Assembly (NCBI RefSeq): GCF_020497125.1
Contig: NC_059081.1
Coordinates: 19,253,105-19,317,104, forward strand
From: Mauremys mutica
Lineage: Eukaryota > Chordata > Testudines > Geoemydidae
Reading direction: 5' to 3'
Length of the DNA stretch: 64,000 bases
In this document: piece after piece, positions 50,150-62,027 of the stretch
Layout of the letters: each line of letters starts with the position of its first letter
Numbering within the stretch: the stretch's first letter is position 1
Program-made: the position numbers and the translations under genes
Notes under the pieces: generated by a model
What the model was told of the DNA's origin: nothing
Database searches by the model: none
Seen by the model: the letters and a program-made list of their open reading frames with translations, nothing else

Positions 50150-51290
50150 ATAGAAGCAGCATAAGAAGAAACAAGAGTAAGTATGTGGATTATATCACCA
50201 AACAAGCTGAAGCAGCTGCTAGAACTGGGAATGATAAAACATTTGATCAGCTCAACAAGGTACTAACTCGCAAAGAGGGGGCCAGTCGAGGATAAACGAG
50301 GAAAGCCTTTAACAACAAAGAAAACAATGGGAGGAGCACCTTCAAGGAGTACTAAACAGGCCAACACCACAAGAAACTATTGACTTTGACAAAAAAATGA
50401 AACACCCAAAACTAGACATCTTAACATCTCACAACACAAACAATACCAAAGTTTAACCTTGGGAAAGCTGTGGGTGAAGATCAAGTCACTGGGGAAATGT
50501 TGAAAGCTTCTGATCAGGAGACCCATTGATAAAAATCACTGAACTCGTCAACAAAGTATGGGACCAAGAAAAGTCTTTAGAAACAATGGCATCATAGTCA
50601 AAATACCCAAGAAAGGTAACCTAAGCTATTTCAACAGGTGGGTGAGGTGAGAACTACAGCAACTCCCAATTCAAACCTTCCATTGGAAAGGAAAGGAATA
50701 CAAGAGGTGCATCAGTCCATGTATGTTGGCAGTAATGTGCAAGCCAGTGGGGATGCCCAGAAGGACATAAGTTCATGAACTTGCATTGTGGTAGCCGCAT
50801 TCACAAGCATAAACAAGATTTGGTTATTGAATATCTACAACTCAAAGAAAAAACTATGACCTTCAGCTCTGGTTTATTTCCAGCTCTATGACCTTCAGCT
50901 ATGGTGGATTTCCAGCTTTCACATCTATCTGTTAAGGTGGAAATATCATGTAAGGTATAGACAGACATCTAAATGCCTTCAAAAGCAAATGTCTTAGAAA
51001 AACACTAGCTATTAAGTGGAATGAATTTGTAACAAATGCTAAGATTCATTGAAGAGTTCAATAACCCTTTATCTTTAAAGTTAACCAGCAAAGAAGATGG
51101 AAATATCTTGGATATATGTTAAGAATGAAGCCAGATTGTCTGCATGCCACTCGTGTCATTGTGCAGTTGGAGGATCAATCAAAAGGGGCTGACTAGAAGG
51201 AAAACTTCTGGGACTTAACAACATAGAGGATGTGCAAAAAGTGTCCCCAGATAGACAGGGACGGTGGGGATGGGCTTGTTCATGCCCTAA
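50150..51290 (+). pseudogene. decayed non-LTR retrotransposon reverse transcriptase remnant
   Basis: Translated pieces in changing frames, GKAVGEDQVTGEMLKASD, ITELVNKVWDQEK and later a GRWGWACS-like segment, follow the order of the RT fingers (GKAxGxDxIxxEML) and the C-terminal RWxGHV region of RTE-like or related LINEs. Stops are frequent. Clade assignment is uncertain. Confidence 0.5.
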
Positions 51291-51394
51291 ACAATGTTTA
51301 AGGGTGTGGGAAGAATTCATATTTAGCTTGACTTCAACAGAAGTTGCATCAGGCCCTTGGTAACTTGCTATTTATTGCTTATGTAATACTGATA

Positions 51395-51893
51395 GATCAG
51401 CAGTCATTGGTTGGTGGGATTGAACCTTGGACCTCTAGAGCTAAATGCATGAGCCTCTAGTGCATGAGCTAAAAGCCATATGACCCATAGCCAAGATTGT
51501 AGAACAGACTCATTAATCTCTCTCTAAGGTCTGGTCTACACTACGGGGGGGGGGTCGAACTAAGGTACGCGACTTCAGCTACGTGAATAGCGTAGCTGAA
51601 GTCGAACTACCTTAGTTCGACTGACTTACCCGTCCAGATGCGGCGGGGTCGAACTCCGTGGCTCCAAGGTCGACTCCACCACCGCCGTTCGCAGTGGTGG
51701 AGTTCCGGAGTTGACCGGAGCGCGTGGGGAGTTCGAACTATCGCGTCTTGATTAGACGCGATAGTTCGAACTCCGAGAAGTCGAACTCACCGTGTTGACC
51801 CGCACGGTAAGTATGGACCTACCCTAAGTGGTCTCGGTGCTACAAGATGGGACAGAACACCACACCCAGGAGGTGTTTGGGTTACACTGACTT
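51395..51893 (-). mobile_element. tRNA-derived SINE interrupted by a family A element
   Basis: Outer segments 51395-51527 and 51825-51893 match 56945-57128. On the reverse strand they show the order gtgttctgtcccatc, agagagattaatgagtctg, agctcatgcactaga-type A box and a weakened ggttcaatccc B box. The family A copy at 51528-51824 sits between them. Confidence 0.75.
51528..51824. mobile_element. ~300-bp short inverted-repeat element, full copy with TAA duplication (family A)
   Basis: The 297-bp copy begins GGTCTGGTCTACACTACGGG, ends AAGTATGGACCTACCC and is flanked by TAA at 51525-51527 and 51825-51827. The uninterrupted sequence at 57064-57085 (ctctctctaagtggtctcgg) proves the boundaries. It contains the tcgcgtcttgattagacgcg hairpin and the ctacgtgaatagcgtag hairpin, and it is inverted relative to the copy at 6861-7159. 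Confidence 0.9.
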
Positions 51894-52432
51894 AGAGCTT
51901 TTCATCTTGAAAGCTCTTTGCAAACAGTAACTAATCAAGCCTTGTAACACCCCTGTGAGATTGAAGTCATGTGACCTAATTATTTAAATAATTTGGATTT
52001 ACCTTGTGCATTCCCACTCTGTGATTGCAATGTAGAAGACAAGTGGTGATGGATACTTGGGCACCTTGAAGATCAAAAGTGCACCATAGAAATTATGCTA
52101 TTGCTGCTACCCCTTCTCCAGCAGAAGGGTTGTGACGGAGTTTTGACTGTAAGGCCAAACTGTTAGTTTGCTAGGTATGCCCAAAGTTACTTCAGTGGGG
52201 TTTCATGTGCCTAAATGAGGGCAGAAGGTGGCCTGGTGACTTCAGTTTCCAGACCTTTCCTATCACCACCTTTCAAATTTTGAAAAATATCGTGCAAATA
52301 ATTCAGAATAGACTTCAGTAAGTATTTTTTCCATTTAATGAATGTGTTAACAGTTTCTTGACAATCAACATTGTGTTATCCGAGGTTCTTTCAACCCAAA
52401 GTGCTTGGTAATTTTTACTCTGTGTGAGGAGG

Positions 52433-53099
52433 TGTCAGGAAATAAATCAGGGGAGACACGGCTGTCCGACCGATAGATGGCTGGCACAAACAGGACAACA
52501 CAAGAGTGCTTTCACTTAAAGCTAAACTTTACTAGTCTCAAGCACTTACACACGTCCGCAACACACCCCCAGCCCTTGATAATTACCAAAGCTGAGTGTG
52601 GCTCTCGAGTGGCACAGTGGCAGCCTGTCTGCCGGTGGGGAACACAAGATGCATCCAGAGGGAGAGACCAATCCCAAAGAGTCCCCAAACGAGTCCCCTT
52701 ATTTATACATTAGTAACAGAATGACATGTCCCTTAAAGAAACCTTGTTAAGTAAGCAAGTTCAGTGATCCAGCAAGAGGCTCCTTCTGATTATAGAATAA
52801 CCAGGTGTGGGTTTTTCCAGAACTTGCAGCCTTGAGACCCCAATAGACATTCCTGAGGGTACATCCTGCTCTTCTAACATATATCAGCAACTTCAACACA
52901 ATTCTTATCAGGAAGGACGTGGGGTCAAGCTGCCCTTTCTGTGGCACCCTAAACCCCCCTCCCCTCCTGCCTTGGTCAAGCTGAGACTTGCTTTTAACAG
53001 CTTGCTGACTAGGCTGTCTTTAGCAATAAGCTGTAGTGGTTTCAGGCACTTTACTGGTTTGCCAAAGTCTCCCCATACAATTGATCCTCTCTCTCTACA
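52433..53099 (-). mobile_element. LTR-like sequence (solo LTR candidate), reverse orientation
   Basis: The 667-bp block is bounded by TGTCAGGAAATAAATC and ATCCTCTCTCTCTACA, that is TG..CA on either strand. On the reverse strand a TATAAATAAGGGG box lies at 52697-52709, about 265 bp from the 3' end, as expected for U3-R-U5. No internal retroviral genes adjoin it and no clean target duplication was seen, so a solo LTR is inferred. Confidence 0.55.
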
Positions 53100-53946
53100 C
53101 AAAGGCCTCACCATGAAATGGGTAACACAAAATACAAGTGTCAGGAGCTTTGTTTACACTAGTTGGTTTTTCCTTAAAATTTCCCACCCAGCTAAGAATG
53201 GTGAGAGCTCTAGCATAGACACAGAATTGGGGGTGATTGGGGTTTAAATTGCTGTATCTCATCTACACCTGTTCTGAGTAGGCCTAGAAAATACAACAGT
53301 TAAAATATTAGCAGCATGTCTAAAGTAGCTCTCATTACTAGAAACAGTGATAACGTTTGCAAAAAAGGTCTAGACAGAGTAATGCTGTAGCAAGTATCAT
53401 TTAGTCTTAATTTTATCTCACCCAAAATATTCATTTAATTGAGCAAATAACTGCTTTCATCTAACAGCAAAATCTGCTAGCCTTCCATGGAGGGAAAAAT
53501 GTATCATTTTGTCACAGTACAGATTGCAATTCTGATTTCACCACTTTCACTCAATGTACAACTCTGTGCACTCAGGAAAAAAAGCAGGGTGCTAGCTTAC
53601 CCCAGACTGTACATGGTGGACGCATGTTACAGAGAGTCATGAAAAACAACCCTTTCATCTCTGTGATGCTGATAAACCAAGTGCCAGCTCTGCCCAAGGC
53701 CGGAGGCGTTAGTTAGAAACTGACAAAACTCATAGCTGCAAGCCAAACCAGCTCATGGTAGTTTTGCTCAAAATAGGTATTAGTCTTATAAGAATGTATT
53801 TAGTGTTTAAACTCTATGAAATGCTTGGAATTTGCTGCATTAATCTCACTTGTAATGTCTGCATTCCGTGCTATACGGAAATATGTAAGTTTTGCTTTGT
53901 AACTTTGAAAATGTTTGCTCTGAACTTGTGAATCCAGCTGTGTGCA

Positions 53947-53968
53947 CTCTCTCTCTCTCTCTCTCTCT
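53947..53968 (+). repeat. (CT)11 microsatellite
   Basis: Uninterrupted CT dinucleotides. Confidence 0.95.
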
Positions 53969-54508
53969 GTGGGTCAAAAGACAAAAACTTTAACTGCCCC
54001 ATCCACCCATGGAGAATTAGATGCAAAAAGCTTCTTCCCATTGGTTTCAGTGCTGGAAGAGCAAAATAAAAATAGCGGACACATGACAAGAAGATTTTTC
54101 ATCTCTTTTCTGTGTGAACTTGCATGAGCCAAAGACATTAAATTAAGGCAGTGATCCCTAGGGGTTACCCCTGCATTTGCCCTGAAAGACATTTTGAATT
54201 GACAGGTCGCTACAACTCTATCGCTTTTAGGATTTCGATTGCAACTTGTGTATGTGTGTATGTTTGCTTGCTTTAACCTGTAAATAACTTTATTTCTTTT
54301 TCCTAGTTAATAAACCTTTTGTTAGCTTATTACAGAATTGGCTATAGGCATTGTCTTTGGTATGAGATCAAAGATACCAACTGATCTATGGGTAAGAGAC
54401 TGGTCTCTTGGGATTGGAAGCAATCTTAGAGATAAATGGTCACTTACACCAAAAATCACAACAAAGTCCAGCTTGCCTGGGTGGCAAGATAGACTGGAGG
54501 GTCTAAAG

Positions 54509-55486
54509 CAGAGGTGGGCAAACCAGCCTGCGGGCCACATCCGCCCTGTGGGACCCTCCTGCTTGGCCCCTGAGCTCCTGCCCCGGGATGCTAGTCCCCG
54601 GCCCCTCCCCTGCTGTTCCCTCTCCCCCGCAGGCTCCGCTCACTGCGCCGTGGGTGCAATGCTCTGGGTGGCGGGGCTGTGAGCTCCTGGGGTAGCGCAG
54701 CTGCAGAGCCCGGGCCTGACTCGATGCTCTGTGCTGCACAATGCGTGGCTGGATTCAGCCGGGTGGCGTGGCTGTAACGCCGCCAGCCACCAGTGCCCCA
54801 GGCAGTGCGGTAAGGGAGCAGAGTAGGGTGGTTGGATAGAGGGCAGGGTAGTTCAGGGGGTGGTCAGGGGCCGGGGGTGTAGATAGGGGTCAGGGCGGTC
54901 AGAGAGCAGGGAACAGGGGTTGAATAGGGGCAGGAGTTCCAAGGGTGGTCAGGGAGAAGCGGTGGTTGGTTGGGGTGGAGGTTACTGGGGGAGGGAGTTA
55001 GGAATGAGAGGCGGGATTGGATGGGGCAGCAGGAGGCAGTCGGGTGGGGGTTTTGGGGGCGATCAGGGGACACGGAGAAGAGGGGGTGGATGGGGCAGAG
55101 GTCCTGGGGGAGCAGTCAGGAAGGGAGGGGGTTGGGTGGGTCGGTGGGGGTGGAGGGTGAGGGGGGCAGTTAAGGGCAGTCAGGGGGAAGAGGTGGTTGG
55201 ATGGGGCAGGGGTCGTGGGAGGTAGTCAGGAAGGAAGTGGGGGGTTGGATGGGGCAGCAGGGGCAGTTGGGGGCAGGGGGTCTGGAGGTGGTCAGGGGAC
55301 AGAGAACAGGAGGGGTGGATGGGTCAGGGGTCCCGGGGGGGGCATCAGAGCGTGAGAAGCAAGGGGGATCGGATGGGGGGGTGGGCCGTGCCTGGCTGTT
55401 TGGGGAGGCACCCCCTAACCGGCCCTCCATACAATTTCTGAAACCCGATACAGCCCTCAGGCTAAAAAGTTTGCTCACCCCATCTG
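54509..55486. mobile_element. GC-rich hAT-like element, 978 bp
   Basis: The element begins CAGAGGTGGGCAAAC and ends GTTTGCTCACCCCATCTG, inverted termini of about 15 bp typical of hAT. The interior from 54840 is a G-rich degenerate array (ggttggatggggcag, ggtcaggggacagagaac) that produces long spurious frames. The flanks gtctaaag and gtctgtaa match at only 5 of 8 positions, so the duplication has decayed or the edges are slightly off. Confidence 0.75.
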
Positions 55487-55690
55487 TGTCTGTAACTCCA
55501 TGGTAAGACTGTTATAGTGATCAAGGAGTTCACATTTGTTGCTGGGTTGGTCAAATCTAATTATGGAACATTCCACCAGTTTGGGGTGTCTGCCTTGCTT
55601 TTGCCAGTCTGCCCTGAGGTAGGCACTCAAAGCCATGAGCCACTTTCAGACTCTCTCTTGACTGATTTTCTATTCTATGGCTATAAGAAT

Positions 55691-56940
55691 GAAGTTAGGC
55701 CTGGTTTCCCATTGTTTTGAAGTACTATGGAGTATTGCCACTTTTTTTTCCAACAGTAACATAAATAGTGTTATATGTTTGTAAATTATTTCCTGTATGG
55801 TACAGCTACTGCATTGCATGACAGAAAATGTCAGCCTCAAATCGTAATGCAATCAGCTGATGAAGCCGATGACAGTTTGAATTGAGATAAAAGGTTCTAA
55901 TGAAGACATTTGTAGCAAGTGTCACATCCAATTTGCTTTGTATATTTATCTCTTTCTGAAGTAATGCTCATTTACAACAATTATTTCTCACCGTAATGTA
56001 TATTACTATAAAGCTTCATATTAAAATATCTACTGATTTATTGCTTTCATGCTGAATGACTGTCAGATTTCTCACTAAAACAAACTGCTACCCTCTTTTG
56101 AGAGGACAGAATATATTTACATTGTGCCACCATAATTCAGACTTTTCTACAGAAATTTGGTCATGAAGCTGTTCACAATCTATATCAAATGTTGCCTTCA
56201 TGATGTGCTCTAAGGACCTGAACTAAAGTCCAGTGAGATTATTAGGAGTCTATTCATTTACTTCAATGAGCTTCAGATCGGGCCCTGGACTAGAATTTCC
56301 ATTATTTATTCTTCAATCATACCCATGAAATGCATGACTTTGTGTTTGTACGAAAATAACCCCCAATCTCTGTCTTTACTATGCTGCACAGTATTTTTAA
56401 AGTGCTAAGAGAATATCATACAAATATGAAGGGTGGCCTCTATGTGCAATTAATGTGAAGGATCTCAGTTCCAGCATCACATCACAAACTTACCATCATT
56501 GGAAGATTCAGAAAAGATTCACAGAATTGCCAGCTCCAAGAATTCAAAAATCATGACTCAGGCTACCAAAATCATGAGATTGGCTTCAAAAAGTATGTGA
56601 TTTTAAAAATAACCTGATTTGCCTTCTGGTGTGGTGCTTTTGGAGTGCATGTTCTCCACAACTATGAGGGCTAAAAACGTACTATTTTTAAAAAAGGAAA
56701 GCTGAGATTCCCACATGAATGCATGAACGGGGGTTTTAGGAATGTGCTGGGGGATGCAGACTCCACACTGGCCAGGAAGGCGTTAACAAGAGCCTGTTTA
56801 CAAAGTCAGTTGTATCCCAGAAGGAGTGGGACTGTACTTGACTCAGCCCTAAAGCTGGGTCACAAGAAGAAGTAGACCACTTCAGGATTAGAGGCGCTCT
56901 TGATGGGGCGGGGCGGTTACTAGCAAAGGGGTGTGCCAGA
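55691..56940. other. intergenic sequence with minor repeat pieces
   Basis: The segment 56219-56285 (ggacctgaactaaagtccag ... gagcttcagatcgggccct) resembles a short palindromic MITE. Nothing else is assigned. Confidence 0.4.
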
Positions 56941-56944
56941 GTAA

Positions 56945-57128
56945 CGCCAACAGACCCTGGTCATCGGCGGGCGGGATCGAACCTGGGACCTTAGCGCATG
57001 CGTCTCTACCGCATGAGCTAAAAGCCAACTGTCTGTTGGCTAAGGCTGTAGAGCAGACTCATTAATCTCTCTCTAAGTGGTCTCGGTGCCACTAGATGGG
57101 ACAGAACACCACACCCAGAAGGTGTGTG
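56945..57128 (-). mobile_element. tRNA-derived SINE, uninterrupted copy
   Basis: On the reverse strand the A box TAGCTCATGCGGTAGAG and a perfect B box GGTTCGATCC lie 3' of the unrelated leader gtgttctgtcccatctagtg. This copy lacks the family A insertion carried by its relative at 51395-51893 and so shows the pre-insertion sequence. Confidence 0.85.
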
Positions 57129-57481
57129 GATTACAGCAGCAGCGAGTTACCCTTTGTCATATTAATTTCAATGGAATACATGGGCCCAAAGAGTCAAAGG
57201 AATTAACATGACCCTGAAACTGTCCAACATTAAACAAGGTTCGGGGTTTAGTATACAGAGACCTCTGCCTGCTTTAGTACAATGGAAAGCACATCAGTAA
57301 CAATCCTTTTTAAACCTTCTATTAAAGATATAGACAAAGCAGGCAAACCAGTTAAATAACTTGAAATATAAAGTATTAAGTAAGACTTTCATGTTGACAA
57401 CATTTTTGTTCCCTTTTCCTTTAGCTGGAAAGAGTTTTTCGAAGGAACCTCCCCACATTTGACAATCTTTTAGATGAGCAA

Positions 57482-57664
57482 CAATGTGGGTGAGGTAATA
57501 TCTTTTATTGGACCAACTTCTGTTGCTGAGAGAGACAAGCTTTTGACCTTAGACAGAGCTCTTCTTCAGGTCAAAGCTCTGTGTAAACTTGCAAGTTTGC
57601 CTCCCCCACCAATTGAAGTTGGTCCAATAAAGATATTATCTCACCTGCCTTGTCTCTCTAATAT
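57482..57664. mobile_element. 183-bp palindromic element (family D)
   Basis: The arms 57489-57520 (ggtgaggtaatatcttttat then tggaccaacttc) and 57615-57645 are inverted with few mismatches. The central text (gacagagctcttcttcaggt) includes further complementary blocks. It is longer than, but clearly related to, the element at 39541-39634. Confidence 0.75.
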
Positions 57665-59135
57665 CCTGGGACAAACATGACTAGAACACTGCATATAATC
57701 TTTTACTTAGTCATAACTATCCTTTTGGGGGAAAAGAGAAAAAAGTTAGTTGAGCTGCACTTGGGCTGTTATTGTTGCTGTTGCTGTTAGAGTCTGGTCC
57801 CTTTTCCTAGAAAACAAGACAAGTATGCGCAAAAGAGGAGAGAAAAGAACAGCACAGATAGAAAATGCAGCTTCTGTTTCTGGCTTTGATTCTCACTTCA
57901 GTCTCACTACTGGAAAACCAGAGGCATGGCTCTTGCTTTCATTAGCCAGTCTGAGATCTGGCTATTTAAGGCATTGCTTTAGTTGTCTCTCTCATCAGAG
58001 GCTTAAAGCAGCATCACATAACATATAGTCTTGGCCTGCTAGGCAAGACTCTTATTAGACTGGAGGGGGAAAAAACGGGAGGGGTAAGAAAGAGAGGATA
58101 TCTAAAGAACATGCAAAAAGTGTGTGTGACAAAGTCTCACATCCCACCTGGTATTTGAGATTCAGCTGGAGTCAGCAGAGGTGACAATATTATCTGGGTC
58201 CCTTTCTCTGTCCTAGTCCGGTCAGGACATCTCCGATGAGCAAGACAACAAATGCCCAGTGGTTTTACAGTAGATCCCAGGATCTGAGAAAATGGCAGGG
58301 GTGGCAGCCATGACAGTGAAGCTTGCACCGTCCCCTTCTTTCAGTCAGCATTTGTTGCATTCCCTTCCCCTATCTAATTTCCCCAAAAAGTGTTTTCTTT
58401 TAAGACTCCCAGAAGGGGAGTGATGGACAGAGTAAGCTGTCCTTGCATTATTTTGTCCAATTAGGCCTAATTTCTGACACATTAATTTTGGTTCAGTGAT
58501 TTTTTTCACTCCTACACTTCTCTTGTTTACTGGGCATGATTTTACCACAGTTCTTGAGTTAGATCAGTTGGTCTTTTTCTTTGGACTAATTCAGTCCATC
58601 AGGTTCCCTTTTACACCTTTTCCAATCAGCATTTGTTGTTGTAGGTTATTGTGACATTTTATAAACTTTTGTCTGCTTTCCCACAATTGAGCTCATCCTA
58701 AAATTAGAGTAAAATTTTAGGAACAATTGTTACAATACCTTCTACATGTAAAAATATAAAATATTGTGAGACTTGTGATCAAACCATAAGAGCTGGCAGC
58801 ACTGAACTCAACAGAGAGACCAACAACTGCATATGCCACAGTGCTTGATCTGTCCTGATACCCCTGGAGAAAGTTTTCCCCAGAACACGCCTAAGGCATG
58901 TTGGGTATATGTGGGAAGCTTGCTTACCCTTCTGTGGCCTTGCAGATAAACAGAGGGCTTCATTCACCAGGGCTTCATGAGCAAAAAATCTACAAAATAT
59001 TTTAAAGTCAGCTTGCAGCTACCAACATGCAAATTAGCTGATTATTTAATTTGCATAAAATGTCATGCATTGAGCTGCACAAAACAGGTAGCTGTACTTT
59101 ATACCCACTGGAAGGGCAGGAGGAGGACAGGGGAA
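57665..59135. other. intergenic sequence without recognised element
   Basis: No gene, tRNA-like promoter or terminal repeats identified. Confidence 0.45.
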
Positions 59136-59139
59136 GTGA

Positions 59140-59350
59140 AGGCTGGTCTGGGGGTTGGCCATTAGCTTCAGACTCTGGAAACCTGGGTCAAGTCACTGTT
59201 CTGCCTCAGACTTTGGGACTTAGTCTCTCAGTGCCTTGTTTCACTCTCTATGAAATGGTGGTAATAACCCTGCCCTACCTCACAGGCGTGTTGTGAGGAT
59301 GAATACTTTAAGGATTGCAAGCTGCTCTGAAACTACAATAATGGGGGCCA
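59140..59350 (+). mobile_element. MIR-type SINE
   Basis: gacttagtctctcagtgcct, ctctatgaaatggtggtaat, ctgccctacctcacaggcgt and tgttgtgaggatgaatac follow MIR order closely, making this the best preserved MIR-like copy in the window. Confidence 0.75.
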
Positions 59351-61460
59351 TGTAAGTACTTAAGTTAGACAGAGAAAGGCTGAGTGGCATGCAAAAGGCA
59401 TAAAATGATGAAAAGTAAATGAGAGTTGTAGCTTGGTGTTTTCAAAAGCACTCAGTGTTGGCTCTAATCTGTTGCCATTGAAGTCAATGGGAGTTTCATT
59501 GTTGACTAAAATTGGCCATTGGCTGCAAAATGCCACCCTGAAAATGCTTTCAATTGTAATAACCTCAAATTCTATTAGCAACATAGTGAAGGACCCATGT
59601 TTAATAAAACTTTTAACCTTTACGGTGGTTTTAAAGGGGAAGGAAAGTTCTTCAAGTGATGTAAATCAGCATAGCTCCATTGACTTTAATGCCTGAAGCC
59701 TTCACACAGTGCACAATACAGTCAAGTATGTTCTGTGCTTTCTTTTAATAATTTGTTTTATGTTTGTCCTATTTTCTTAGTGCCTATCATTGTTTAATTT
59801 AGTTTTTCTTTTGTGCCTTTGTTGAATTTGATTGTTCTCATAAAGCTTGCAATCAGCTTTTTAAAACAAAAAACTTCGAAGGGAACCTGTTCATCCGGCC
59901 ACTTTTTCCTCCCTTCCTGAGTTCCAATTCTGATGCTAAATTAATACATATCAGAATTGCCATTGGCTTTTTCCACATCCATTTGCTTAATAAAACAAGC
60001 TTGACAGATCAGTTCTACTTTGATAAACCCAGGGAGGAAAAAGCACTTTCTAACTACATGTTGTTTTATGACTTGTTTGTGACTTCAAAATCCTTTATAC
60101 AGTTTTAAAGACAATTTATGCTTTATTGCCCTTGAGTCATTTTATGGGAGACTTGTGTTGCTCCAGACATAAAAATGTCACCCAACAACATGATGAATAT
60201 TAAGTAGGTGCTTGAATGAGAATGAAATGAGATGCTCTGACAAATCCATCTAGTACAACAGATAGAGAAGAAAACTGAAACATCAGGGATATGTTAAACT
60301 GTGAGTGCAGGCAGGACCTTGTTACTGCATTCTTATCAAATGACTGACCTCACAGTATAGATTTACAAAACTATAGGGAAGTGCATCTTATGGGACAGTG
60401 TTTTCTGCTATCTTCAGGAGTCCCTGCCCATCTCACATTAAAGCAAAGCTTGCATGAAAATAAGGGACCAGATTCAGTTACTCGCTTGAGTAATCCCTTA
60501 ATCCATGGGTAGCTTCAATGCAAAGGATGAATATGAGTAAGCAGGGCAGAATCCGGCCCAGCATAGGTTTGTTATTAGGATAAAGGAGGGAACAAAAATA
60601 TGTTGGTAAAAGAGCCAGTGGGAGCAGGAATCAGACCTTTAGACATTCTGCATTAGGTATCACAAGTGAAAAGAAAGGCAGGTATGGCGGCATCAGTAGT
60701 AAATTCCAAGTTAAGCTTGTGTTGAAATTTTCACGTAAAGCAGGACCAAAAATTCTTCTGATTCACACTTGAATGAAAAGTGTTCAGATTTCACCCAACA
60801 ATGTTTTGGTTGACAGCTGTGCATTTCCTATGTCACTCTTTTGTAAGCATTCTATAATGTTGACATTTGGTTTTGTTTTTCTCACATTTCCTTGGGTTCC
60901 ACGGACTAAACCACCAGTCTCCACAAACTCTAAATCATACCAGCATTCTGAGGCCCCCTGAGCATTACACACCTAGTGTGTAAGAACTGACCTGCAGGAG
61001 GGCAGAAGGGAAAGTGGCGATGTGGATGGAGGAGGGACAAAATATGTCAGCGTTATGCCTGCTGTTTGTCCAAGATGAGAATGGAGACACTTGGCTGTGA
61101 ATGGTGGAAAGGAAGCAGTTATGGTTGAAAAGGGAACCCGATGAACAGAGTGCAGATGGGATGCCTGTTACTGAATGAGATATCAAGTCTCAAAGTGTTT
61201 GTGTAGAAATATAGGGCCAGATTATTCCCCCACCCCCTTTGGCTGTTTTGCACTGCACAACATCCAGAAAGCTGCCATAGTGGGACAGCTAGGGATTTGC
61301 CTGGCATAGAGGAACTCTGAAGTGGCAGAAAGCTGTTGTAGTCAGTTCTATGCTACCTGCTCTTGGCCTCCTGGCATAGTGGACAAGAGGGGGCTTGGCC
61401 AGGGATGACCATGTACTTTCCTGATCCACAACTAACAAAATGGTCTCAAGGGCACTGTAA
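59351..61460. other. intergenic sequence with weak MITE-like pieces
   Basis: Short text near 59455-59525 (attgaagtcaatgggagttt) and 60468-60562 (agattcagttactcgcttga ... gcagaatccggccc) looks like small decayed inverted-repeat elements. No gene is supported. Confidence 0.4.
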
Positions 61461-61692
61461 TAGTCCGATGTTGGGGCCGTGCCCTCTCAGGGGCCGTCCG
61501 GGGCCAGGCCGCCTCACTACACGGCCCAAATCAGTCTCCGGGTTCTGAAGGTCTTGGGGGTTCGGCCCCTCAAGCAGGGGCTGAACAGAAGGCACACGGT
61601 TAGTGCAGTGAGCCCCAGCCCTCAGTCAGGGCAGGGCAGCGAACCAGTTCTAAGCTCCGGTCCGCAGCCGGAGCTGAGCAGTGACAAAGTCA

Positions 61693-62027
61693 GTAAGCCC
61701 CAAGCCCTAGCTCAGGGCGGGGCAGCACACAAGAGGCAGGGCTCAGACCCTCAGGCAGGGCTGAGCAGCAGTCTGAGTCTGTAAAGCCCAAGCCCTAGCT
61801 CAGGGCGGGCAGCACACAAGAGGCAGGGCTCAGACCCTCAGGCAGGGCTGAGCAGCAGTCTGAGTCTGTAAAGCCCAAGCCCTAGCTCAGGGCGGGCAGC
61901 ACACAAGAGGCAGGGCTCAGACCCTCAGGCAGGGCTGAGCAGCAGTCTGAGTCTGTAAAGCCCAAGCCCTAGCTCAGGGCGGGCAGCACACAAGAGGCAG
62001 GGCTCAGACCCTCAGGCAGGGGCTGAG
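61693..62027 (+). repeat. 87-bp tandem repeat, about four copies
   Basis: The anchor agcacacaagaggcagggct starts at 61724, 61811, 61898 and 61985, spacing exactly 87 each time. The second and third copies are essentially identical. Since 87 is divisible by three, any frame would be kept, but no start or long clean frame supports coding. Confidence 0.93.

Larger units (their letters stand above)
53760..55690 (+). mobile_element. LTR-like retroelement sequence split by a hAT-like insertion
   Basis: 53760-54508 and 55487-55690 appear to be the two halves of one repeat: an AATAAA at 54309-54314, cattgtctttggtatgagat, gagactggtctcttggga and, after the insertion, ctgtaactccatggtaagac and agtttggggtgtctgcc. 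The pattern recalls a reptilian LTR with its polyadenylation signal. The call is from memory and has no flanking duplication to support it. Confidence 0.4.

Noticed and set aside
54920..55506. Gly/Trp-rich + frames and Pro-rich - frames of about 100 codons
   Set aside because: They come from the G-rich degenerate array of the hAT-like element (ggttggatggggcag units).
56945..57030. Functional tRNA gene on the minus strand
   Set aside because: A and B boxes are good, but the acceptor stem does not pair, and the same unit with the same non-tRNA flank occurs at 51.4-51.9 kb, so it is a SINE head.
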